From NCBI RefSeq assembly GCF_030719295.1, contig NZ_CP120997.1:5777501-5841500 (forward strand): a stretch of DNA of 64,000 nucleotides. Reading direction: 5' to 3'. The first letter of the stretch is position 1. The number at the start of each line of letters is the position of its first letter. A program made the translations under genes and the position numbers. Source of the stretch: Streptomyces sp. Mut1 (GTDB lineage Bacteria > Actinomycetota > Actinomycetes > Streptomycetales > Streptomycetaceae). Below the pieces are notes generated by a model that saw nothing but the letters and a program-made list of their open reading frames with translations, was not told the DNA's origin and did not search any database. This document shows positions 54,518 through 62,613 of this stretch, in pieces.

Positions 54518-56284
54518 ATGAGCACGTCATCCCCCACGCGTCATCCGTACGTACTCGCCGTCGCGGTCGCCCTCGTGGGCACGGCCGTCGGCGTCACCGG
54601 CCCGGCCTCCGCCCAGCAGGCCCCCGAGCCGAGGGCGGCGGCCGTGGCGGGCGCCACGCTTCCCTTCAGCTCCACCGAGGCGGAGTCCGCCACCACCACC
54701 GGCCAGAAGATCGGGCCGGACTACACCCAGGGCACCCTGGCCTCCGAGGCCTCGGGCCGGCAGGCGGTCCGCCTGGACACCGGTCAGAGCGTGGAGTTCA
54801 CCCTCACCGAGGCGGCCAACGCCGTGAACGTCGCTTACAGCGTCCCGGACGGGCAGAGCGGTTCACTCGCGGTCCATGTCAACGGCACCGCGCTCGACGC
54901 GTCCCTGCCCGTCACCTCCAAGTACAGCTACGTCGACACCCCCTGGATCGCCGGCGCGAAGACCCATCACTTCTTCGACAACGCCCGCCTTCTCCTCGGG
55001 CGCGACCTCCGGGCGGGCGACACGGTGGAGCTGGAGGCCGTCTCCACCGAGGTCACCGTCGACGTCGCCGACTTCGAGCAGGTCGGCGCGCCCGCCGGCG
55101 CACCGTCGGGAGCGGTCTCCGTCGTGGACAAGGGAGCCGACGCCACCGGGCAGCAGGACTCCACACAGGCGTTCCGCGAAGCCATCGCCGAGGCCGGGTC
55201 CAGTGGCGGCACCGTGTGGATTCCGGCGGGCGACTTCAAGCTGGACTCCGAGCTCAGCGGTGTCGGGAACGTGACGATCCAGGGCGCCGGAAGCTGGCAC
55301 TCGGTCGTGCACGCCTCACGGTTCATCAACCAGAGCACCTCCGCCGGCAACGTCACCATCAAGGACTTCGCGGTCATCGGCGAGGTCACCGAGCGGGTCG
55401 ACAGCAACCCGGACAACTTCGTCAACGGATCGCTCGGCCCGGACTCCCGGGTCAGCGGCATGTGGTTGCAGCACCTCAAGGTCGGCCTCTGGCTGACCGG
55501 CAACAACGACAACCTGGTCGTCGAGAACAACCGCATCCTCGACACCACGGCGGACGGCCTGAACCTCAACGGCAGCGCCCACGGCGTGCAGGTGCGTGAC
55601 AACTTTTTGCGCAACCAGGGCGACGACTCGCTCGCCATGTGGTCGCTGAACGCCCCCGACACCGACTCCGCCTTCGCGAACAACACCATCTCCCAGCCCA
55701 ACCTGGCGAACGGCATCGCCATCTACGGCGGCAGCGACATCACCGTCAAGGACAACCTGATCAGCGACACCAACGCCCTCGGCAGCGGTATCGCCATCTC
55801 CAACCAGAAATTCGCCGACCCGTTCTTCCCCCTCGGCGGCACCATCACCGTCTCCGGCAACACCCTCGTACGCACCGGGGCCGTCAACCCCAACTGGGGC
55901 CACCCGATGGGCGCGCTGCGCGTGGACGCGTACGACAGCGCCATCGAGGCGAACGTGAACATCACCGGCACCACGATCAAGGACAGCCCCTACAGCGCCT
56001 ACGAGTTCGTCTCCGGCGGCGGCACCGGCCAGGAGGTCAGGAACGTCACGGTCGACGGGTCGGACGTCGACGGGGTCGGCACGGTCGTCGTCCAGGCCGA
56101 GACGCCCGGCGCCGTGACGATGTCGGACGTCACCGCGACCGGCGTCGGCGCGGCGGGCGTCTACAACTGCGCCTACCCCGAGGGCTCCGGCACCTTCACG
56201 CTCACCGACGGCGGCGGCAACTCCGGCTGGGACACCACCTGGGACGACTGCTCCGCCTGGCCCGAGCCGGACAGCGGGAACTAG
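54518..56284 (+). CDS. Secreted beta-helix glycoside hydrolase, GH87 (mycodextranase)-like, first paralogue
   Basis: A 588-residue secreted protein: signal peptide (to about ASA, residue 32), an N-terminal beta-sandwich that looks carbohydrate-binding (about 45-190, with EAESATTTG and SGRQAVRLDTGQ), then a right-handed parallel beta helix (about 200-560) with repeated N-x-I/V and G-rich turns. Candidate catalytic stretch NQGDDSLAMWSLNAPD and DGLNLNGSAHG. The pattern recalls GH87 alpha-1,3-glucanase/mycodextranase, but polygalacturonase-like families share the fold. ATG at 54518 follows TTGGAG. A second paralogue follows after 66 bases, and the two are probably one transcript. Confidence 0.75.
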   Translation: MSTSSPTRHPYVLAVAVALVGTAVGVTGPASAQQAPEPRAAAVAGATLPFSSTEAESATTTGQKIGPDYTQGTLASEASGRQAVRLDTGQSVEFTLTEAANAVNVAYSVPDGQSGSLAVHVNGTALDASLPVTSKYSYVDTPWIAGAKTHHFFDNARLLLGRDLRAGDTVELEAVSTEVTVDVADFEQVGAPAGAPSGAVSVVDKGADATGQQDSTQAFREAIAEAGSSGGTVWIPAGDFKLDSELSGVGNVTIQGAGSWHSVVHASRFINQSTSAGNVTIKDFAVIGEVTERVDSNPDNFVNGSLGPDSRVSGMWLQHLKVGLWLTGNNDNLVVENNRILDTTADGLNLNGSAHGVQVRDNFLRNQGDDSLAMWSLNAPDTDSAFANNTISQPNLANGIAIYGGSDITVKDNLISDTNALGSGIAISNQKFADPFFPLGGTITVSGNTLVRTGAVNPNWGHPMGALRVDAYDSAIEANVNITGTTIKDSPYSAYEFVSGGGTGQEVRNVTVDGSDVDGVGTVVVQAETPGAVTMSDVTATGVGAAGVYNCAYPEGSGTFTLTDGGGNSGWDTTWDDCSAWPEPDSGN

Positions 56285-56350
56285 CGCCAAGTCGTATACA
56301 TCGCCCCCCCACATTTCCCCCCGCATTCCCCCCACATCGAGAGGAACACC

Positions 56351-58273
56351 GTGACAAGGAGAGACTGGAGCAGGCGGAGCATCGCCGTCACGCTCGGCGC
56401 CACGCTGACCGCCGCCTGGCTGCTGCCGGCCGCCGCACACGGCGCGCCGGTGGTGTCCGTACCGACGGCCGCCGCGGCCGACCGGGGCGCGCCGTCCCCG
56501 TACACCGAGTACGAGCTGGAGGACGGCACCTACGACGGCACCCTGCTGGAGACGGACGCCACGCGCACCTTCGGGCACACCAACTTCGCCACCGAGTCCT
56601 CGGGGCGCAAGTCGGTACGGCTCGACTCCACCGGCCAGTACGCGGAGTTCACGTCGACCGTCAGCACCAACTCGATCGTCGTCCGCAACTCCATACCCGA
56701 CGCGCCGGGCGGAGGCGGCCAGGAGAAGACGTTGAGCCTCTACGCCGACGGCACGTTCGTGCAGAAGCTGGACCTGTCGTCCAAGCACAGCTGGCTGTAC
56801 GGCAGCACGGACGACCCGGAAGGTCTGACGAACACCCCGGGCGGTGACGCGCGGCGCCTGTTCGACGAGTCGCACGCCCTGCTCGACAAGACCTATCCCG
56901 AGGGGACCACCTTCCGCCTCCAGCGGGACGCCGACGACGACGCCGCGTACTACGTGGTCGACCTGGTCGATCTGGAACAGGTGGCGCCGCCCGCGAGCAA
57001 GCCCGAGGAGTGCGCCTCGATCACCGAGTACGGCGCGGTCCCGGACGACGGGAAGGACGACACGGACGCGATCCAGGCGGCCGTCACCGCCAACCAGAAC
57101 GGTGAGATCGACTGTGTGTGGATCCCGGCCGGGCAGTGGCGCCAGGAACAGAAGATCCTCACCGACGACCCGCAGGACCGCGGGGAGTACAACCAGGTCG
57201 GCATCCGCGATGTCACGATCCGCGGCGCCGGCATGTGGCACTCCCAGCTCTACTCCCTGACCCCGCCGCAGGACGCGGGCGGCATCAACCACCCGCACGA
57301 GGGCAACTTCGGCTTCGACATCGACGACAACACCAAGATCTCGGACATCGCGATCTTCGGCTCCGGCACCATCCGGGGCGGCGACGGAAACGCCGAGGGC
57401 GGAGTGGGCCTGAACGGCCGCTTCGGGAAGAACACCAAGATCACCAACGTCTGGATCGAGCACGCCAACGTCGGCACCTGGGTCGGCCGCGACTACAGCA
57501 ACATCCCCGAGCTGTGGGGCCCCGGCGACGGGCTCGAATTCAGCGGGATGCGCATTCGCAACACCTACGCGGACGGCATCAACTTCACCAACGGCACCCA
57601 CGACTCCACCGTCACCGACTCCTCCTTCCGCAACACCGGGGACGACGCACTGGCCGTGTGGGCGAGCAAGTACGTCAAGGACCCGGCGGTCGACGTCGGC
57701 CACGACAACGTCTTCAGCAACAACACGATCCAGCTGCCCTGGCGGGCCAACGGCATCGCGGTGTACGGCGGCTACGGCAACAGGATCGAGAACAACCTGG
57801 TCTCCGACACCATGAACTACCCGGGCATCATGCTCGCCACGGACCACGACCCGGTGCCCTTCTCCGGGGAGACCCTGATCGCCAACAACGGGCTCTACCG
57901 CACGGGCGGGGCGTTCTGGAACGAGGACCAGGAGTTCGGCGCGATCACCCTGTTCGCGCAGGGCTCCGACATCCCCGGCGTCACGATCCGCGACACCGAC
58001 ATCCAGGACTCGACGTACGACGGCATCCAGTTCAAGACCGGCGGGGGCGCGATGCCGGATGTACGGATCAGCAACGTGACGATCTCCGGGTCCTCCAACG
58101 GCTCCGGCATCCTCGCCATGGGCGGCGCGCGAGGCAGCGCGACGCTCACCGATGTGACCATCAGCGGCTCGCGCGACGGAGACGTCCTGGTCGAACCCGG
58201 ATCGCAGTTCGTGATCGACACGGGTGACGCGCAGGCCACCGCCGGGACGCGGGGCAGCGGGCAGGGACAGTAG
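56351..58273 (+). CDS. Secreted beta-helix glycoside hydrolase, GH87 (mycodextranase)-like, second paralogue
   Basis: A 640-residue secreted protein with a twin-arginine type signal (DWSRRSIAVTLG), a carbohydrate-binding-like beta-sandwich (YELEDGTYDGTLLETD and SSGRKSVRLDSTGQYAEF, about 48-205) and a long beta helix. The segment NTGDDALAVWASKYVKDP matches NQGDDSLAMWS of the first gene, as do DGINFTNGTHDS and ANGIAVYGGYGN. The domain order is the same, but the sequence has diverged widely, so this is an old duplication. GTG at 56351 follows GAGAGGAA. Target polymer not proven; alpha-glucans of fungal walls are the family expectation. Confidence 0.75.
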   Translation: MTRRDWSRRSIAVTLGATLTAAWLLPAAAHGAPVVSVPTAAAADRGAPSPYTEYELEDGTYDGTLLETDATRTFGHTNFATESSGRKSVRLDSTGQYAEFTSTVSTNSIVVRNSIPDAPGGGGQEKTLSLYADGTFVQKLDLSSKHSWLYGSTDDPEGLTNTPGGDARRLFDESHALLDKTYPEGTTFRLQRDADDDAAYYVVDLVDLEQVAPPASKPEECASITEYGAVPDDGKDDTDAIQAAVTANQNGEIDCVWIPAGQWRQEQKILTDDPQDRGEYNQVGIRDVTIRGAGMWHSQLYSLTPPQDAGGINHPHEGNFGFDIDDNTKISDIAIFGSGTIRGGDGNAEGGVGLNGRFGKNTKITNVWIEHANVGTWVGRDYSNIPELWGPGDGLEFSGMRIRNTYADGINFTNGTHDSTVTDSSFRNTGDDALAVWASKYVKDPAVDVGHDNVFSNNTIQLPWRANGIAVYGGYGNRIENNLVSDTMNYPGIMLATDHDPVPFSGETLIANNGLYRTGGAFWNEDQEFGAITLFAQGSDIPGVTIRDTDIQDSTYDGIQFKTGGGAMPDVRISNVTISGSSNGSGILAMGGARGSATLTDVTISGSRDGDVLVEPGSQFVIDTGDAQATAGTRGSGQGQ

Positions 58274-58312
58274 CGGCCCGGCGGCGGGGCCCCGCGCCCC
58301 GGCGCTCGGCGG

Positions 58313-58348
58313 GACCGCCCGGATCCGACTCCCCGGATCCGGGCGGTC
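58313..58348. terminator. Terminator between the beta-helix operon and the glycerophosphodiesterase
   Basis: A perfect 15-bp stem (58313-58327 with 58334-58348) and a six-base loop lie between convergent genes. Confidence 0.8.
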
Positions 58349-58353
58349 CTACG

Positions 58354-59058
58354 TCAACGGGCCTTTCGGGCGGCGGACTTCACGATCACGGAGTGCAGCA
58401 CGTCGATCCGGTTGGTGGTGATGGAGTCCACGCCGTGCCGGATCAGCCGGCGCATCGTGCGGCCGGTGTCCGCGGTCCAGGCCGAGACCAGCAGCCCGTC
58501 CCGGTGGTTGCGTTCCGCCAGCTCCGCGCCGACCAGGCCGAAGCGGTAGTTCAGCCAGCGCGGCCGCACCGCCTCCAGCAGGGCCGGGCGCGGCGGCGCC
58601 AGTGTCGTCCAGGTCATCGCGATCTCGGCGGACGGGTCGGCGGCCCGTACCCGCAGCATGGCCTGGGGGCCCGCGCAGTAGTACACCCGGTCACCGGCCC
58701 CGCACTCCCGCACCACCCCCACCGTCCGCCGCACCGACTCGTCCGTGGAACCGGGCAGATCGACCATCACCCGGTGCGCCCCGACGGCGAGCAGCGCCTC
58801 GCGGAGCGTCGGCACACCGCCCGCCGTCAGCTCGGTCAGCTCCCGGTGGGTGAGCCGGTCCAGCCGCAGGTCATGGCCCCACAGCCGGTCCAGCGTGGCG
58901 TCGTGCAGCAGGACCGGCACCCCGTCGCGGGTGATCCGGACGTCGACCTCGACCGCGTCCGCCCCCCGTTCGACGGCGGAGCGGACCGAGGGCAGGGTGT
59001 TCTCGCGGGCACGGTACGGATCGCCGCGATGGGCGACGGCGGTGACAGGCATGGGCAT
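58354..59058 (-). CDS. Glycerophosphodiester phosphodiesterase family protein
   Basis: A 234-residue GDPD TIM-barrel enzyme that hydrolyses glycerophosphodiesters to glycerol-3-phosphate and an alcohol. Seen are AHRGDPYRARENTLPSV (catalytic His and ENT), AVEVDVRITRDGVPVLLHD (E-x-D metal ligands and the second His) and the end VDSITTNRIDVL. There is no signal peptide, so it acts in the cytosol. The ATG at 59058 lies 25 bases after the adenosine deaminase stop, which suggests one transcript. Confidence 0.88.
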   Translation of the reverse strand: MPMPVTAVAHRGDPYRARENTLPSVRSAVERGADAVEVDVRITRDGVPVLLHDATLDRLWGHDLRLDRLTHRELTELTAGGVPTLREALLAVGAHRVMVDLPGSTDESVRRTVGVVRECGAGDRVYYCAGPQAMLRVRAADPSAEIAMTWTTLAPPRPALLEAVRPRWLNYRFGLVGAELAERNHRDGLLVSAWTADTGRTMRRLIRHGVDSITTNRIDVLHSVIVKSAARKAR

Positions 59059-59082
59059 GGGGCCATTGTCACCGTCGGGCGG

Positions 59083-60117
59083 TCACCGTCCGACGCTCGC
59101 CAGCCAGTTGTCCGTGTACGTGTCGATCTCGGCGGCCAGCGCGCGCTTGCCGGCCGGGTCGAGGAAGGATGCCTCGACGGCGTTCTTCGCGACCGAGGCC
59201 AGGCCCCGTTCGTCGAGACCGAGGATGCGGGCGGCCACCGCGTACTCGTTGTTGAGGTCGGTGCCGAACATGGGCGGGTCGTCGCTGTTGATCGTGACCA
59301 GCACGCCCGCCCGGACCATCTCCCTGACCGGGTGCTGCTCGATGTCCTTCACCGCCCGGGTGGCGATGTTCGACGTGGGGCAGACCTCCAGGGCGATGCG
59401 GTGTTCGGCGAGGTGGTCCAGCAGCTTGGGATCGGCCACCGAGCTGGTGCCGTGGCCGATGCGCTCGGCGCGCAGCGACGTCAGCGCGTCCCAGACGGTC
59501 TGCGGGCCCGTGGTCTCCCCGGCGTGCGGCACCGAGTGCAGGCCGGCGGCGATCGCGCGGTCGAAGTAGGGCTTGAACTGCGGGCGGTCCACGCCGATCT
59601 CCGGGCCGCCGAGCCCGAACGAGACGAGCCCCTCGGGCCGCAGGTCCACGGCGAGCCGGGTGGTCCCCTCGGCCGCTTCGAGACCGGCCTCGCCCGGGAT
59701 GTCGAAGCACCAGCGCAGTACGACACCGAGCTCCCGCTCGGCCGCCTTGCGGGCGTCCTCTATGGCCTCCATGAAGCCCTGCTCGGGAATGCCGCGCCGG
59801 GTCGAGGAGAACGGGGTGACCGTCAGCTCCGCGTAACGGATGTTCTGCCGGGCCATGTCGCGGGCGACCTCGAACGTCAGCAGCCGTACGTCCTCCGGGG
59901 TGCGGATCAGGTCCACGACCGAGAGGTAGACCTCGATGAAGTGGCCGAAGTCGGTGAACGTGAAGTAGTCGGCCAGGGCCTCGGGGTCGGTGGGGACCTT
60001 GGAGTCGGGGTGGTGCGCGGCCAGCTCGGCGACGATGCGGGGCGAGGCCGACCCGACGTGGTGGACATGGAGCTCGGCCTTGGGCAGCCCCGCGATGAAG
60101 GGGTGCGGATCGGTCAC
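59083..60117 (-). CDS. add: Adenosine deaminase
   Basis: A 344-residue zinc amidohydrolase that turns adenosine into inosine in purine salvage. Seen are AELHVHHVGSA (the zinc-binding H-x-H), a PHAGETTGP segment with the catalytic His and Glu, EVCPTSNIAT, and INSDDPPMFGT with the catalytic Asp pair. The ATG at 60117 lies divergent from the DUF4190 gene across about 126 bases. Probably the first gene of an add-GDPD operon. Confidence 0.93.
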   Translation of the reverse strand: MTDPHPFIAGLPKAELHVHHVGSASPRIVAELAAHHPDSKVPTDPEALADYFTFTDFGHFIEVYLSVVDLIRTPEDVRLLTFEVARDMARQNIRYAELTVTPFSSTRRGIPEQGFMEAIEDARKAAERELGVVLRWCFDIPGEAGLEAAEGTTRLAVDLRPEGLVSFGLGGPEIGVDRPQFKPYFDRAIAAGLHSVPHAGETTGPQTVWDALTSLRAERIGHGTSSVADPKLLDHLAEHRIALEVCPTSNIATRAVKDIEQHPVREMVRAGVLVTINSDDPPMFGTDLNNEYAVAARILGLDERGLASVAKNAVEASFLDPAGKRALAAEIDTYTDNWLASVGR

Positions 60118-60243
60118 CGGGGCCTCCGTGGGCGTGGTGTGGCTACGGGCCGCCGGCCGCCAGGGGGTGGCCGGGGCATGGGACGGGAGTCATCGTAGGA
60201 CGGGCTCGCCCGTAGCATGACCGCATCACGATGGGGGAGGCCC

Positions 60244-61071
60244 ATGCCAGACAACACAGAGCAGCCGTCGGACGGGGCCGCGTCGCGCGATCCGTGGGCT
60301 CCGCCGCAGTCCAGGGTGCCCCTGGACAAGAAGCCCGGCGCGGACGGACGACCGGCCGGAGGTACTCCGCAGGACGCCCGCCCGCCGACGGCCGCGCCCG
60401 AGGGCACCCGCCCGCCGAGCGTGCACGATCAGCAGACGGTCGCCGCGATGCCGGGCGTGGGGACGGGCCCCGTGCCGCCCCCCGGCTTCGCCGCGCCGGA
60501 GTCCGGGCAGCAGCCCGGGACCGTACCGATGCCGCCGGTCGGCCCGCACGGCCCGGGGCAGGCCCCGCCGCAGTACGGCTACCCGACCGGGCAGACCCCG
60601 CAGTACGGCTACCCCGGCACCCAGCCGCAGTACGGCTACCCGGCAGGTCAGGCGCCGCAGGCCCCGCAGTACGGCTACCCGGGCTACCCCGGCTACGGGC
60701 AGACCTGGGGCGGCCCGCAGCCCGCGAACGGGATGGGTGTCGCCGCGCTGGTGCTCGGCATCATCGCGACGGCCGCCTTCTGCATGCTCGGCCTCGGGAT
60801 CATCCTCGGCGTCCTCGCCCTGATCTTCGGGCTGATAGGCCGCGGCCGCGTCCGCGACGGCGTGGCCGACAACGGCGGGGTGGCCCTGGCCGGCGTCATC
60901 CTCGGCTCGGTCGGGATCGTCGTCAGCGCGGCGTTCCTGGGACTGACCATCTGGGCGGCGAACACCGACGACGACGAGAGCGACGACCGGGTGTACGAAA
61001 CGGTGCCGACCTCCCTGGTCGTCGAGGCGCCACGGCACACTCCGCTGGGGAGCCTCTCCCCCAAGGTTTGA
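60244..61071 (+). CDS. DUF4190 membrane protein with a Pro/Gly/Tyr-rich N-terminus
   Basis: A 275-residue protein. The first about 165 residues are cytosolic and of low complexity, with five or more QYGYPxG-type repeats (from about 110 to 155). Two membrane helices follow (GMGVAALVLGIIATAAFCMLGLGIILGVLALIFGLIG and VALAGVILGSVGIVVSAAFLGL), which is the DUF4190 module, with a short acidic C-terminus. ATG at 60244 follows GGGGGAGG. The function is unknown; many copies exist per actinobacterial genome. Confidence 0.85.
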   Translation: MPDNTEQPSDGAASRDPWAPPQSRVPLDKKPGADGRPAGGTPQDARPPTAAPEGTRPPSVHDQQTVAAMPGVGTGPVPPPGFAAPESGQQPGTVPMPPVGPHGPGQAPPQYGYPTGQTPQYGYPGTQPQYGYPAGQAPQAPQYGYPGYPGYGQTWGGPQPANGMGVAALVLGIIATAAFCMLGLGIILGVLALIFGLIGRGRVRDGVADNGGVALAGVILGSVGIVVSAAFLGLTIWAANTDDDESDDRVYETVPTSLVVEAPRHTPLGSLSPKV

Positions 61072-61157
61072 GGGCGCGTCGAGGGGCCGTCGAGGGCCCG
61101 GGGTGTCGAGGCCCTCACGCCACGGCGTCCCGGCCGCCCGGGACGGAGCCGGGCCAT

Positions 61158-61187
61158 GGGGCGGCGGGGACCACTCCCCGCCGCCCC
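61158..61187. terminator. Bidirectional terminator between DUF4190 and NADAR genes
   Basis: GGGGCGGCGGGGA (61158-61170) pairs with TCCCCGCCGCCCC (61175-61187) with loop CCAC. Confidence 0.82.
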
Positions 61188-61190
61188 GCT

Positions 61191-61769
61191 TCATATGCCG
61201 TCGACCCCGCCCCGCAGCCGCTCGCGCGCCTCCATCAGCGCGAAGCCCAGCAGATTCAGGCCCCGCCATGTCGCGGGATCCTGCGCGCGCTGATCGTCCG
61301 CCGCGAGACCGATGCCCCAGATCCGGTCCAGCGGACTCGCCTCCACCAGCACCCGGTCGCCCGTGCCCCGCAGGAACGCGCCCAGCTCCTGGTTCTGGCC
61401 GAACTTGTGGACGCTGCCCGCCACCACCAGCCCGTACCGCTCGCGCTCCCAGACCGCCTCGTCGAAGCCGCGCACCAGGCGGCCGACCTTCTTCGCCTCG
61501 GCGGGGCTCCTCGCCGCCACCGCCCGCCCGGCCGCCTCCTCGTCGCCGAAGAGCCGGGCCTTGCCTGCCATCATCCAGTGCTCGGCCGACGCGTAGCCCA
61601 CGCCGTCGACCGTGAACGGCGAGGGCCACCACTGGCTCAGGCAGCTCGCACCGATCCGGCCGTCCGAGTGCGGGCGGTGCCCCCAGAACAGCAGATACTT
61701 CACCTTCTCGCCGCGTGCGGCCGGCTCGGCCGGCGACTCGGCACTCCGGACATCCCCCAGGTGTTCCAT
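61191..61769 (-). CDS. NADAR-family protein (YbiA-like N-glycosidase)
   Basis: A 192-residue member of the NADAR family, which includes riboflavin-pathway N-glycosidases and enzymes that act on ADP-ribose derivatives. Typical parts are LLFWGH at the start of the domain, LSQWWPSPFTVDGVGYASAEHWMMAGKARLFGD (about 60-95, in essence the family core), FDEAVWERERYGLVVAGSVHKFGQN and WGIGLAADD. ATG at 61769 was chosen because the domain starts about 25 residues later. The substrate is not known. It is divergent from a primase-like gene. Confidence 0.85.
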   Translation of the reverse strand: MEHLGDVRSAESPAEPAARGEKVKYLLFWGHRPHSDGRIGASCLSQWWPSPFTVDGVGYASAEHWMMAGKARLFGDEEAAGRAVAARSPAEAKKVGRLVRGFDEAVWERERYGLVVAGSVHKFGQNQELGAFLRGTGDRVLVEASPLDRIWGIGLAADDQRAQDPATWRGLNLLGFALMEARERLRGGVDGI

Positions 61770-61860
61770 GACGCGGAGTCTGCCACCCGCCACTGACAAC
61801 CGGCCCGGCACAGCGGCGCGGACGCAGGTCACAGCCCTGTTTCCAGCGGTACCGCCCGCC

Positions 61861-61874
61861 GTGACGTAGATCAC
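61861..61874. promoter_or_regulatory. Candidate Crp-type site GTGA-N6-TCAC
   Basis: GTGA (61861-61864), CGTAGA, TCAC (61871-61874) form the classic CRP core, in the middle of the 210-base divergent region between the NADAR gene and the gene at 61980. A single site, so it could be by chance. Confidence 0.35.
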
Positions 61875-61979
61875 TACCAATGAGTAGCCGAACCCGCGTC
61901 ATGAATCGGTCCGGGCCCGCTCTCCCGAGGTGAACGCGCCCGCAGACCTGCCGGCGCGACCGGAGACGAAGGGCGGGCC

Positions 61980-62438
61980 ATGAAGGGCTCGGAAGTCAGG
62001 GCAGCGGTCGAGTGGCTGGCATCGGCGGCACCCGATCCGGACGCCTGCCGGTGGGAGTGGGAGCGCGATCCGCGGGGGATCGCGCTGCTGCCCGCCGGCC
62101 GGCGCTGGGACGTGCTGATTCTGCCGGGGGAGCTGGGCTATCCGACGCTCGACGTGCTCACCCGGCTCATCGACCGGCCGGGGCCGGTCCTCGCGGACTT
62201 CGGCGACGCGAGGATGGGCTTCTTCGTGCCCGCGGGAACCGTCGCCCGCTGGGTCGGAACGGGCGTCCGGGGCGCGGGGCGGGGCACCTGGATCGTCGTG
62301 CCGCATCCGGGTCGTCCGGTAGGGAAGATGCGCTGGCTGGTGCCGCCCGACGGCTCCGGCACGCTCACCGACGCCACATTGCTGGAACTCGCGATGCACG
62401 AGGCCGCGGGCCGGGCCGCCGCAGGTGGCGGAGGCTGA
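61980..62438 (+). CDS. Small primase/polymerase-like protein, second copy type
   Basis: A 152-residue protein that resembles the protein at 6538-7197: RRWDVLILPGELGYPTLDVL answers the DVLDVAEAAG strand, MGFFVPAGTVARW answers QFFVAPG, GRGTWIVVPHPG answers GSHITAPPS, and MRWLVPPDGSGTLTDATLL answers VRWLRPP. It lacks the cysteine cluster of the longer protein. It is probably a truncated Prim-Pol-like domain, without proof of activity. ATG at 61980 follows GAAGGGCGGGCC. The chitinase gene is 175 bases downstream. Confidence 0.6.
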   Translation: MKGSEVRAAVEWLASAAPDPDACRWEWERDPRGIALLPAGRRWDVLILPGELGYPTLDVLTRLIDRPGPVLADFGDARMGFFVPAGTVARWVGTGVRGAGRGTWIVVPHPGRPVGKMRWLVPPDGSGTLTDATLLELAMHEAAGRAAAGGGG

Positions 62439-62544
62439 ACTGCCTTATCGGTAAGGGGAGTTGTCGGATGTCGCGGAGCTGTTCAGGGGGTGTCGGCTTC
62501 CTGTTCCCGCGAGGTCGGGCTCGGGTGCGTCGCTGTCAGAGGTC

Positions 62545-62571
62545 TTGACAACCTGATTGGTCTGGACCATG
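62545..62571 (+). promoter_or_regulatory. Chitinase promoter with DasR-type (dre) palindrome
   Basis: TTGACA (62545-62550) is a perfect -35. The next bases hold ATTGGTCTGGACCATG (62556-62571), which matches the DasR consensus of Streptomyces chitinase genes (core TGGTCTAGACCA) except for one central base. The palindrome fills the -35/-10 spacer, which fits repression relieved by glucosamine phosphates. Confidence 0.75.
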
Positions 62572-62613
62572 TTGTGCGCGCCGCACTCAATTCCCCCCTG
62601 TACGGAGGCCGTT

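Noticed and set aside
55316..57847. Minus-strand open frame of 843 codons opposite the beta-helix genes
   Set aside because: Composed mainly of Val/Asp/Gly/Arg runs without motifs; both plus-strand genes have signal peptides and repeat structure.
60577..60700. Short repeated units CAGTACGGCTACCC as a possible CRISPR or MITE
   Set aside because: They encode the QYGYP repeats of the DUF4190 protein in frame and have no uniform spacers.
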